Of a stretch of 64,000 bases of DNA, positions 42,150 through 53,635 are shown one piece after another. The stretch is from contig OZ025885.1 of assembly GCA_964019415.1 (NCBI GenBank), positions 391,001 through 455,000 on the forward strand. The letters run 5' to 3'. Both the position numbers and the translations under genes were made by a program. The notes under the pieces were generated by a model, which was given only the letters and a program-made list of their open reading frames with translations, had not been told where the DNA came from and ran no database searches. The DNA is from Ianthella basta (taxonomy: Eukaryota > Porifera > Demospongiae > Verongiida > Ianthellidae). Each line of letters starts with the position of its first letter. Within the stretch, counting starts at the first letter, position 1.

Positions 42150-45100
42150 ATTTCTTACTACATCTTGTCTCATCTTGCCATTTCTTACTACATCTTGTCT
42201 CATCTTGCCGTTTCTTACTACATCTTGTCTCATCTTGCCATTTCTTACTACATCTTGTCTCATCTTGCCCTTTCTTACTATATCTTGTCTCATCTTGCCA
42301 TTTCTTACTACATCTTGTCTCATTTTGCCATTTCTTACTACATCTTGTCTCATCTTGCCATTTCTTACTATATCTTGTCTCATCTTGCCATTTCTTACTA
42401 TATCTTGTCACATCTTGCCATTTCTTACTACGTCTAGTCTCATCTTGCCAATTCTTACTATATCTTGTCACATCTTGCCATTTCTTACTATATCTTGTCA
42501 CATCTTGCCATTTCTTACTATATCTTGTCTCATCTTGCCATTTCTTAATATATCTTGTCACATCTTGCCATTTCTTACTACGTCTTGTCTCATCTTACCA
42601 ATTCTTACTATATCTTGTCACATCTTGCCATTTCTTACTATATCTTGTCACATCTTGCCATTTCTTACTATATCTTGTCTCATCTTGCCATTTCTTACTA
42701 TATCTTGTCTCATCTTGCCATTTCTTACTACATCTTGTCTCATCTTGCCATTTCTTACTACATCTTGTCTCACCTTGCCATTTCTTACTATATCTTGTCT
42801 AATCTTGCCATTTCATACTACATTTTGTCTCATCTTGCCATTTCTTACTATATCTTGTCTCATCTTGCCATTTCTTACTACATCTTGTCTCATCTTGCCA
42901 TTTCTTACTACATCTTGTCTCATCTTGCCATTTCTAACTACATATTGTCTCATCTTGCCATATCTTACTAAATCTTGTCTCATCTTGCCATTTCTCACTA
43001 CATCTTGTCTCATCTTGCCATTTCTTACTACATCATGTCTCATCTTGCCATTTCTTACTACATCTTGTCTCATCTTGCCATTTCTTACTACATCTTGTCT
43101 CATCTTGCCATTTCTTACTACATCTTGTCTCATCTTGCCATTTCTTAATACATCTTGTCTCATCTTGCCATTTCTTACTACATCTTGTCTCATCTTGCCA
43201 TTTCTTACTACATCTTGTCTCATTTTGCCATTTCATACTATATCTTGACTCATCTTGCCATTTCTTACTAAATCTTGTCTCATCTTGCCATTTCTTACTA
43301 TATCTTGTCTCATCTTGCCATTTCTTACTACATCTTGTCTCATCTTCCATTTCTTACTACATCTTGTCTCATCTTGCCATTTCTTACTACATCTTGTCTC
43401 ATCTTGCCATTTCTCACTACGTCTTGTCTCATCTTGCCATTTCTCACTATATCTTGTCTCATCTTGCCATTTCTTACTACGTCTTGTCTCATCTTGCCAT
43501 TTCTTTCTACGTCAAGTCTCATCTTGCCAATTCTTACTATATCTTGTCACATCTTGCCATTTCTTACTATATCTTGTCACATCTTGCCATTTCTTACTAT
43601 ATCTTGTCTCATCATGCCATTTCTTACTACATCTTGTCTCATCTTGCCATTTCTTACTACATCTTGTCTCATCTTGCCATTTCTTACTACATCTTGTCTC
43701 ATCTTGCCATTTCTCACTACATCTTGTCTCATCTTGCCATTTCTTACTACATCTTGTCTCATCTTGCCATTTCTTACTACATCTTGTCTCATCTTGCCAT
43801 TTCTTACTACATCTTGTCTCATCTTGCCGTTTCTTACTACATCTTGTCTCATCTTGCCATTTCTTACTACATCTTGTCTCATCTTGCCCTTTCTTACTAT
43901 ATCTTGTCTCATCTTGCCGTTTCTTACTACATCTTGTCTCATTTTGCCATTTCTTACTACATCTTGTCTCATCTTGCCATTTCTTACTATATCTTGTCTC
44001 ATCTTGCCATTTCTTACTATATCTTGTCACATCTTGCTATTTCTTACTACGTCTTGTCTCATCTTGCCAATTCTTACTATATCTAGTCACATCTTGCCAT
44101 TTCTTACTATATCTTGTCACATCTTGCCATTTCTTACTATATCTTGTCACATCTTGCCATTTCTTACTATATCTTGTCTCATCATGCCATTTCTTACTAC
44201 GTCTTGTCTCATCTTGCCATTTCTTACTATATCTTGTCTCATCTTGCCATTTCTTACTATATCTTGTCACATCTTGCCATTCCTTACTATATCTTGTCAC
44301 ATCTTGCCATTTCTTACTATATCTTGTCTCATCTTGCCATTACTTACTACATCTTGTCTCATCTTGCCATTTCTTACTACATCTTGTCTCATCATGCCAT
44401 TTCTTACTACAACTTGTCTCATGTTGCCATTTCTTACTACATCTTGTCACATCTTGCCATTTCTTACCTAATCTTGTCTAATCTTGCCATTTCTTACTAC
44501 ATCTTGTCTCATCTTGCCATTTCTTACTATATCTTGTCTCATCTTGCCATTTCTTACTACATCTTGTCTCATCTTGCCATTTCTTACTACATCTTGTCTC
44601 ACCTTGCCATTTCTTACTATATCTTGTCTAATCTTGCCATTTCATACTACATCTTGTCTCATCTTGCCATTTCTTACTATATCTTGTCTCATCCTGCCAT
44701 TTCTTACTACATCTTGTCTCATCTTGCCATTTCTTACTACATCTTGTCTCATCTTGCCATTTCTAACTACATATTGTCTCATCTTGCCATTTCTTACTAA
44801 ATCTTGTCTCATCTTGCCATTTCTTACTACATCTTGTCTCATCTTGCCATTTCTTACTACATCTTGTCTCATCTTGCCATTTCTCACTACATCTTGTCTC
44901 ATCTTGCCATTTCTTACTACATCTTGTCTCATCTTGCCATTTCTTACTACATCTTGTCTCATCTTGCCATTTCTTAATACATCTTGTCTCATCTTGCCAT
45001 TTCTTACTACATCTTGTCTCATCTGGCCATTTCTTACTACATCTTGTCTCATTTTGCCATTTCATACTATATCTTGTCTCATCTTGCCATTTCTTACTAT

Positions 45101-48100
45101 ATCTTGTCTCATCTTGCCATTTCTTACTATATCTTGTCTCATCTTGACATTTCTTACTACATCTTGTCTCATCTTCCATTTCTTACTACATCTTGTCTCA
45201 TCTTTCCATTTCTTACTATATCTTGTCTCATCTTGCCATTTCTCACTACGTCTTGTCTCATCTTGCCATTTCTCACTATATCTTGTCTCATCTTGTTATT
45301 TCTTACTACGTCTTGTCTCATCTTGCCATTTCTTTCTACGTCAAGTCTCATCTTGCCATTTCTTACTATATCTTGTCTCATCTTGCCATTTCTTACTACG
45401 TCTTGTCACATTTTGACATTTCTTACTATATCTTGTCTCATCTTGCCATTTCTTACTACGTCTTGTCTCATCTTGCCATTTCTTACTATATCTTGTCACA
45501 TCTTGCCATTGCTTACTATATCTTGTCACATCTTGCCATTTCTTACTATATCTTGTCACATCTTGCCATTTCTTACTATATCTTGTCTCATCTTGCAATT
45601 TCTTACTATGTCTTGTCTCATCTTGCCATTTCTTACTACGTCTTGTCACATCTTGCCATTTCTTACTACGTCTTGTCTCATCTTGCCATTTCTTACTACG
45701 CCTTGTCTCATCTTGCCATTTCTTACTACATCTTGTCTCATCTTGCCATTTCTTACTATATCTTGTCTCATCTTGTCATTTCTTACTATATCTTGTCTCA
45801 TCTTGCCATTTCTTACTATATCTTGTCACATCTTGCCATTTCTTACTACATCTTGTCACATCTTGCCATTTCTTACTACGTCTTCTCTCATCTTGCAATT
45901 TCTTGCTACATCTTGTCTCATCTTGCCATTTCTTACTACGTCTTGTCTCATCTTGCCATTTCTTACTACATCTTGTCACATCTTGCCATTTCTTACTATA
46001 TCTTGTCTCATCATGCCATTTCTTACTACGTCTTGTCTCATCTTGCCATTTCTTACTATATCTTGTCTCATCTTGCCATTTCTTACTATTTCTTGTCACA
46101 TCTTGCCATTCCTTACTATATCTTGTCACATCTTGCCATTTCTTACTATATCTTGTCTCATCTTGCCATTTCTTACTACATCTTGTCTCATCTTGCCATT
46201 TCTTACTACATCTTGTCTCATCTTGCCATTTCTTACTACATCTTGTCTCATCTTGCCATTTCTTACTATATCTTGTCTCATCTTGCCATTTCTTACTACA
46301 TCTTGTCTCATCTTGCCATTTCTTACTACATCTTGTCACATCTTGCCATTTCTTACTACATCTTGCCTCATCTTGCCATTTCTTACTACATCTTGTCTCA
46401 TCTTGCCATTTCTTACTACATCTTGTGTCATCTTGCCATTTCTTACTACATCTTGTCTCATCTTGCCATTTCTTACTACATCTTGTCTCATCTTGCCATT
46501 TCTTACTATATCTTGTCTCATCTTGCCATTTCTTACTATATCTTGTCTCATCTTGCCATTTCTTACTATATCTTGTCTCATCTTGCCATTTCTTACTATA
46601 TCTTGTCTCATCTTGTTGATTCTTACTACGTCTTGTCTCATCTTGCCATTTCTTACTACATCTTGTCACATCTTGCCATTTCTTACTATATCTTGTCTCA
46701 TCTTGCCATTTCTTACTACATCTTGTCACACCTTGCCATTTCTTACTATATCTTGTCACATCTTGCCATTTCTTACTACGTCTTGTCACATCTTGCCATT
46801 TCTTACTATATCTTGTCACATCTTGCCATTTCTTACTACATCTTGTCACATCTTGCCATTTCTTACTCTATCTTGTCTCATCTTGCCCTTTCTTACTACG
46901 TCTTGTCACATCTTGCCATTTCTTACTATATCTTGTCACATCTTGCCATTTCTTACTACGTCTTGTCTCATCTTACCAATTCTTACTATATCTTGTCACA
47001 TCTTGCCATTTCTTACTATATCTTGTCTCATCTTGCCATTTCTTACTACGTCTTGTCTCATCATGCCATTTCTTACTATATCTTGTCTCATCTTGCCATT
47101 TCTTAATACATCTTGTCTCATCTTGCCATTTCTTACTATATCTTGTCTCATCTTGCCATTTCTTTCTACATCTTGTCTCATCTTGCCATTTCTCACTACA
47201 TCTTGTCTCATCTTGCCATTTCCTACTACATCTTGTCTCATCTTGCCATTTCTTACTACATCTTGTCTCATCTTGCCATTTCTCACTACATCTTGTCTCA
47301 TCTTGCCATTTCTTACTACATCTTGTCTCATCTTGCCATTTCTTACTACATCTTGTCTCATCTTGCCATTTCTTACTACATCTTGTCTCATCTTGCCGTT
47401 TCTTACTACATCTTGTCTCATTTTGCCATTTCTTACTACATCTTGTCTCATCTTGCCCTTTTTTACTATATCTTGTCTCATCTTGCCGTTTCTTACTACA
47501 TCTTGTCTCATTTTGCCATTTCTTACTACATCTTGTCTCATCTTGCCATTTCTTACTATATCTTGTCTCATCTTGCCATTTCTTACTATATCTTGTCACA
47601 TCTTGCCATTTCTTACTACATCTTGTCACATCTTGCCATTTCTTACTACATCTTGTCTCATCTTGCAATTTCTTACTACATCTTGTCTCATCTTGCCATT
47701 TCTTACTACGTCTTGTTTCATCTTGCCATTTCTTACTATATCTTGTCACATCTTGCCATTTCTTACTATATCTTGTCTCATCTTGCCAATTCTTACTACA
47801 TCTTGTCTCATCTTGCCATTTCTTACTACATCTTGTCTCATCTTACCATTTCTTACTACATCTTGTCTCATGTTGCCATTTCTTACTATATCTTGTCACA
47901 TCTTGCCATTTCTTATTACATCTTGTCTCATCTTGCCATTTCTTACTACATCTTGTCTCATCTTGCCATTTCTTACTACATCTTGTCTCATCTTGCCATT
48001 TCTTACTACATCTTGTCTGATCTTGCCATTTCTTACAACATCTTGTCTCATCTTGCCATTTCTAACTACATATTGTCTCATCTTGCCATTTCTTACTACA

Positions 48101-51100
48101 TCTTGTCTCATCTTGCCATTTCTTACTACATCTGTCTTATCTTGCCATTTCTTACTATATCTTGTCTCATCTTGCCAGTTCTTACTACATCTTGTCTCAT
48201 CTTGCCATTTCTTAATACATCTTGTCTCATCTTGCCATTTCTTACTACATCTTGTCTCATCTTGCCATTTCTTACTACATCTTGTCTCATTTTGCCATTT
48301 CATACTATATCTTGTCTCATCTTGCCATTTCTTACTATATCTGTTCTCATCTTGCCATTTCTTACTATATCTTGTCACATCTTGCCATTTCTTACTACAT
48401 CTTGTCTCATCTTCCATTTCTTACTACGTCTTGTCTCATCTTGCCATTTCTTACTACATCTTGTCTCATCTTGCCATTTCTTACTACGTCTTGTCTCATC
48501 TTGCCATTTCTTACTATATCTTGTCTCATCTTGCCATTTCTTACTACGTCTTGTCACATCTTGCCATTTCTTTCTACGTCAAGTCTCATCTTGCCATTTC
48601 TTACTATATCTTGTCTCATCTTGCCATTTCTTACTACGTCTTGTCACATTTTGCCATTTCTTACTATATCTTGTCTCATCTTGCCATTTCTTACTACATC
48701 TTGTCTCATCTTGCCATTTCTTACTATATCTTGTCACATCTTGCCATTGCTTACTATATCTTGTCACATCTTGCCATTTCTTACTATATCTTGTTACATC
48801 TTGCCATTTCTTACTACGTCTTGTCTCATCTTGCCATTTCTTACTACGTCTTGTCACATCTTGCCATTTCTTACTACGTCTTGTCTCATCTTGCCATTTC
48901 TTACTACGCCTTGTCTCATCTTGTTATTTCTTACTACATCTTGTCACATTTTGCCATTTCTTACTACGTCTTGTCTCATTTTGCCATTTCTTACTACATC
49001 TTGTCTCATCTTGCCAATTCTTACTACGTCTTGTCACATCTTGCTATTTCTTACTACGTCTTGTCACATCTTGTCATTTCTTACTATATCTTGTCTCACT
49101 TTGTCATTTCTTACTACATCTTGTCTCATCTTGCCATTTCTTACTATATCTTGTCTCATCTTGCCATTTCTAACTACGTCTTGTCTCATCTTACCATTTC
49201 TTACTACGTCTTGTCTCATCTTGCCATTTCTTACTACGTCTTGTCTCATCTTGCCATTTCTTACTACATCTTGTCTCATCTTGCCATTTCTTACTATATC
49301 TTGTCTCATCTTGCCATTTCTTACTACATCTTGTCTCATCTTGCCATTTCTTACTACATCTTGTCTCATCTTGCCATTTCTTACTATATCTTGTCTCATC
49401 TTGTCATTTCTTACTACGTCTTGTCACATCTTGCCATTTCTTACTACGTCTTGTCTCATCTTGCCATTTCTTACTACGTCTTGTCACATCTTGCCATTTC
49501 TTTCTACGTCAAGTCTCATCTTGCCATTTCTTACTACATCTTGTCTCATCTTGCCATTTCTTACTACGTCTTGTCACATTTTGCCATTTCTTTCTATATC
49601 TTGTCTCATCTTGCCATTTCTTACTACATCTTGTCTCATCTTGCCATTTCTTACTATATCTTGTCACATCTTGCCATTGCTTACTATATCTTGTCACATC
49701 TTGCCATTTCTTACTATATCTTGTTACATCTTGCCATTTCTTACTACGTCTTGTCTCATCTTGCCATTTCTTACTACGTCTTGTCACATCTTGCCATTTC
49801 TTACTACGTCTTGTCTCATCTTGCCATTTCTTACTACGCCTTGTCTCATCTTGCCATTTCTTACTACATCTTGTCACATTTTGCCATTTCTTACTACGTC
49901 TTGTCTCATTTTGCCATTTCTTACTACATCTTGTCTCATCTTGCCAATTCTTACTACGTCTTGTCACATCTTGCTATTTCTTACTACGTCTTGTCACATC
50001 TTGTCATTTCTTACTATATCTTGTCTCATCTTGCCATTTCTTACTACGTCTTGTCACATCTTGCCATTTCTTACTATATCTTGTCACATCTTGCCATTTC
50101 TTACTACGACTTGTCTCATCTTGCCATTTCTTTCTATATCTTGTCACATCTTGCCATTTCTTACTATATCTTGCCACATCTTGCCATTTCTTACTATATC
50201 TTGTCACATCTTGCCATTTCTTTCTATAACTTGTCTCATCTTGCCATTTCTTACTATATCTTGTCTCATCTTGCCATTTCTTACTACATCTTGTCTCATC
50301 TTGCCATTTCTTACTACATCTTGTCTCATCTTGCCATTTCTTACTATATCTTGTCTCATCTTGCCATTTCTAACTACGTCTTGTCTCATCTTACCATTTC
50401 TTACTACGTCTTGTCTCATCTTACCATTTCTTACTACGTCTTGTCTCATCTTGCCATTTCTTACTACATCTTGTCTCATCTTGCCATTTCTTACTATATC
50501 TTGTCTCATCTTGCCATTTCTTACTACATCTTGTCTCATCTTTCCATTTCTTACTACATCTTGTCTCATCTTGCCATTTCTTACTATATCTTGTCTCATC
50601 TTGTCATTTCTTACTACGTCTTGTCACATCTTGCCATTTCTTACTACGTCTTGTCTCATCTTGCCATTTCTTACTACGCCTTGTCTCATCTTGCCATTTC
50701 TTACTGCATCTTGTCACATTTTGCCATTTCTTACTACGTCTTGTCACATCTTGCCATTTCTTACTATATCTTGTCTCATCTTGCCATTTCTTACTACGTC
50801 TTGGCACATCTTGCCATTTCTTACTACGTCTTGTCTCATCTTGCCATTTCTTACTATATCTTGTCTCATCTTGCCATTTCTTACTACGTCTTGTCTCATC
50901 TTGTCATTTCTTACTACATCTTGTCTCATCTTGCCATTTCTTACTACGTCTTGTCTCAGCTTGCCATTTCTTACTACGTCTTGTCTCATCTTGCCGTTTC
51001 TCACCACATCTTGTCACATTTTGCCATTTCTTACTACGTCTTGTCTCATCTTGCCATTTCTTACTACGTCTTGTCACATCTTGCCATTTCTTACTACGTC

Positions 51101-51497
51101 TTGTCTCATCTTGCAATTTCTTACTATATCTTGTCTCATCTTGCCATTTCTTACTACATCTTGTCACATCTTGCCATTTCTTACTACTTCTTGTCACATC
51201 TTGTCATTTCTTACTATATCTTGTCTCATCTTGCCATTTCTTACTTCGTCTTGTCTCATCTTGCCACTTCTTACTACGTCTTGTCTCATCTTGCCATTTC
51301 TTACTACGTCTTGTCACATCTTGCCATTTCTTACTACATCTTGTCTCATCTTGCCATTTCTTACTACGTCTTGTCACATCTTGCCATTTCTTACTACATC
51401 TTGTCACATCTTGCCATTTCTTACTACATCTTGTCTCATCTTGCCATTTCTTACTACGTCTTGTCTCATCTTGCCATTTCTTACTACGTCTTGTCTC

Positions 51498-51663
51498 AGA
51501 AAGGGTTGGTTCTCTAATACCAGCTTCACAACAGGGTTGAAAACCTTGCCGACGTTTCGACCAGAGCATCTGGTCGAAACGTCGGCAAGGTTTTCAACCC
51601 TGTTGTGAAGCTGGTATTAGAGAACCAACCCTTCCTGATGCCTGAGCCAGCTGAGAAGCCCTC
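51498..51663. mobile_element. Perfect palindrome carrying half-hammerhead (PLE terminal repeat pair)
   Basis: A 65-bp perfect inverted repeat (51501-51565 and 51569-51633) surrounds a 3-base loop (GCA), followed by about 30 bp of unique sequence before the satellite resumes. Each arm contains TCTGGTC, GAAAC and GTC, which fit stem II, the GAAAC element and the cleavage triplet of a hammerhead. The CTGATGA half is replaced by the mirror copy. The layout fits two inverted ends of a PLE terminal repeat joined head to head after deletion. It also inserts into the satellite at TGTCTCAG. Confidence 0.65.
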
Positions 51664-52190
51664 ACTTCGTCTTGTCTCAGCTTGCCATTTCTTACTAAGT
51701 CTTGTCTCATCTTTCCATTTCTTACCACATCTTGTCACATCTTGCCATTTCTTACTACGTCTTGTCTCAGCTTGCCATTTCTTACTAAGTCTTGTCACAT
51801 CTTGCCATTTCTTACTACATCTTGTCTCATCTTGCCATTTCTTACTACGTCTTGTCTCAGCTTGCCATTTCTTACTAAGTCTTGTCTCAGCTTGCCATTT
51901 CTTACTACATCTTGTCATGCCATTTCTCACTACGTCTTGTCTCATCTTGCCATTTCTATCTAAGTCTTGGCTCAGCTTGCCATTTCTTACTACGTCTTGT
52001 CACATCTTGCCATTTCTTACTACGTCTTGTCACATCTTGCCATTTCTTACTACGTCTTGTCTCAGCTTGCCATTTCTTACTACGTCTTGTCACATCTTGC
52101 CATTTCTTACTACGTCTTGTCTCAGCTTGCCATTTCTTACTAAGTCTTGTGTCATCTTGCCATTTCTTACTACATCTTGCCACATCTTAT
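51664..52190 (+). repeat. Satellite segment 4, divergent edge subfamily
   Basis: 30-bp monomers continue in the same orientation but with private variants that are rare or absent elsewhere: TGTCTCAGCTTGCC in place of TGTCTCATCTTGCC, and TTACTAAGTCTTG in place of TTACTACRTCTTG. One monomer is truncated at about 51917 (CTTGTCATGCC). This is the right margin of the array. Confidence 0.93.
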
Positions 52191-52299
52191 CATTTCTTAC
52201 CACATCTTGTCATTTCTGGTCACATCTTATCATAACGTGTCACATCTTGCCACATCTTGTCACATCTTGCCACATCTTGTCATATCTTGCCACATCTTC
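52151..52299 (+). repeat. 10-bp periodic edge of the satellite
   Basis: At the extreme right the 30-bp register breaks down. From about 52240 the sequence is a run of 10-mers of the form CACATCTTGC / CACATCTTGT with few changes. From 52185 to 52240 there is a mixture of 10-mers related to CATCTTATCA and TTTCTTACCA. It supports a 10-bp ancestral unit for the satellite. Confidence 0.85.
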
Positions 52300-52609
52300 A
52301 TGGGTGGATTCAGGGAGGGGGCGTTTTAGCTCGACCCCCCTCCTTAGACCAGATCTGAAATAATATGTTTTCTAGCAAATTGCTGTCAAGTGTACATCCA
52401 ACAGGACGTAATGGCCTAAATCATCTAAATAACTTTAGAGGAGTCAAAGGTTTGGCTAGATCCAACGCTGATCTTGTCATTTCTTACCGCGTCTTGTGTC
52501 ACTTGTTGTCGTGGGTTACCGTGTCTTTAGTCCTGTTGTGTCATAGCTTGTCGTGTCATTAACCATATATGGTAATTCTTCAGCTCCTTTCTGATTGTCT
52601 CCATTGCAG
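52300..52609. other. Transition region with decayed satellite monomers
   Basis: The first unique DNA after the array. A GGGTGGATTCAGGGAGG block follows at about 52303. At about 52470-52565 the sequence GATCTTGTCATTTCTTACC, followed by CGTCTTGTGTCAC and several TTGTCGTG or CTTGTCGTGTC pieces, looks like one or two decayed monomers outside the array. No coding region is seen before the possible splice acceptor at 52608-52609. Confidence 0.6.
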
Positions 52610-52732
52610 CCAGTCGCAGTGGCAAAGTACACTCAAGTTTTGGATCACTATAGCGCGGACTCATTAGTACAAAATCCACCCACAGGAATAATACAAAATG
52701 AAGAGCTCTTTATTCTCCTACAGTCACTTGTG
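52610..52732 (+). CDS. Possible orphan coding exon, unknown protein
   Basis: A pyrimidine-rich acceptor (TTTCTGATTGTCTCCATTGCAG) precedes 52610, and GTGAGG follows 52732. Between them is a 123-nt open stretch, phase 0 at both ends, encoding 41 residues (start PVAVAKYTQVLDHYS, end ELFILLQSLV). The composition looks protein-like, and the frame closes only well after the donor. I do not recognise the family and find no in-frame partner exon nearby: the nearest candidate, at about 53714, needs a different phase. It may be one exon of a gene whose other exons are in unread introns, a decayed gene, or chance. Confidence 0.3.
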
Positions 52733-52905
52733 GTGAGGTGCTGGTCTGGCTTGATAGACCCTCCTTTAGTATATGTGTGTGTGTGTGATACTGTTGTGTA
52801 GGCTAGGTAATAATATTAATACATGGCTCCACTCTGTACACTGTAGTTGTCTACACATGCTAAAGACCTACATGCTTTGGCTTCACTGAAACAGGAGCTA
52901 TGGTG
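52733..52905. other. No gene seen; short (GT)n
   Basis: Contains GTCTGGCTTGATAGACC at 52745-52761, a relative of the foldback arm at 57473, and a short (GT)n at about 52772-52788. Nothing else is recognised. Confidence 0.5.
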
Positions 52906-53285
52906 AGTGTGACAGGGAGGACTCTGCTGTGACAGGGAGGGACTCTGCTGTGACATGGAGGACTCTGCTGTGACAGGGAGGACTCCGCTGTGACAGGGAG
53001 GACTCCGCTGTGACAGGGAGGACTCCGCTGTGGCAGGGAGGACTCCGCTGTGGCAGGGAGGACTCCGCTGTGGCAGGGAGGACTCCGCTGTGGCAGGGAG
53101 GACTCCGCTGTGGCAGGGAGGACTCCGCTGTGGCAGGGAGGACTCCGCTGTGACAGGAAGGACTCCGCTGTGACAGGGAGGACTCCGCTGTGGCAGGGAG
53201 GACTCTGCTGTGACAGGGAGGACTCTGCTGTGACAGGGAGGACTCTGCTGTGACAGGGAGGACTCTGATGTGATAGGAAGAACCT
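52906..53285 (+). repeat. 20-bp minisatellite, about 18-19 copies
   Basis: Tandem unit GACAGGGAGGACTCCGCTGT. Central copies (about 52975-53200) are almost uniform with CCGCTGTGGCAGG; outer copies carry CTCTGCTGTGACAGG. One copy has an extra G (about 52930). The last copies degrade into GATGTGATAGGAAG. Because 20 is not a multiple of 3, open frames through it are composition artefacts. Confidence 0.95.
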
Positions 53286-53349
53286 GATGTTTGTTGTGTG
53301 GTGGCTTTTACAACAGCAGCATTGAGAATCATTTATAACATAATGTTCC

Positions 53350-53590
53350 GACAGTAGGCACTGTCCTCATTAGAGAGGTGTCCTCATTTCAGAGGTAGTT
53401 TTGTTCACATCTCTGTGTAGCTGGGACAGTAGGTACTGTCCTCATTAGAGAGGTGTCCTCATTTCAGAGGTAGTTTGTTCACATCTCTATGTAGCTGGGA
53501 CAGTAAGCAGTGCTCTCATTATTAGAGTGGGGTCCTGAATTGTGGTTGTCCTTTATAAGGAGGTTCCACTGTATTCACAATATCATTGCC
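53350..53590 (+). repeat. 75-bp tandem repeat inside a dispersed repeat
   Basis: ACAGTAGGCACTGTCCTCAT at 53351 recurs at 53426 (+75) and, shortened and diverged, at 53500 (+74). The unit carries TAGAGAGGTGTCCTCATTTC and TTCACATCTCTGTGTAGC. The third copy runs into GTGGTTGTCC and AAGGAGGTTCCACTGTA, which has the look of the end of a dispersed invertebrate repeat. The element class is not identified. Confidence 0.8.
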
Positions 53591-53635
53591 GAGTTTCGGC
53601 GAGGCAAGTAATCGTGATGCATTGTTGTCCTCCGT

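Larger units (their letters stand above)
25965..51497 (+). repeat. 30-bp satellite array, segment 3 (about 25.5 kb)
   Basis: The same monomer and orientation continue. This segment has the clearest higher-order repeats: 2880 bp (28120-30999 and 31000 to about 33840), 3119-3120 bp (35911-39030 and 39031-42149), 1258 bp (about 34430 and 35690), 930 bp (48541-49080 and 49471-50010) and 1200 bp (49261-49410 and 50461-50610). Some stretches alternate two monomer types, giving a 60-bp dimer (for example 29570-29750 and 40340-40560). No genes are supported. Confidence 0.97.

Noticed and set aside
51547-51600. Complete hammerhead ribozyme in the third island
   Set aside because: GAAAC and a stem II are present on both strands, but CTGATGA is missing; only a half motif.
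17-51608. Very long open reading frames (up to about 2,200 codons) encoding decapeptide repeats
   Set aside because: The 30-bp satellite lacks stops in five of six frames; the frames switch at indels, overlap on both strands, and no frame is favoured by the substitutions.
1-52299. CRISPR-like regular 30-bp repeats
   Set aside because: The repeats are directly adjacent with no unique spacers, the context is eukaryotic, and no cas genes exist.
1-52299. Telomeric repeat array
   Set aside because: The unit is 30 bp and unlike TTAGGG-type telomere repeats; it ends internally next to ordinary genes.
52898-53332. Minus-strand open frame of 144 codons with SSLPQRSPPCHSGVLP-type repeats
   Set aside because: It is produced by the 20-bp minisatellite; no flanking coding signal.
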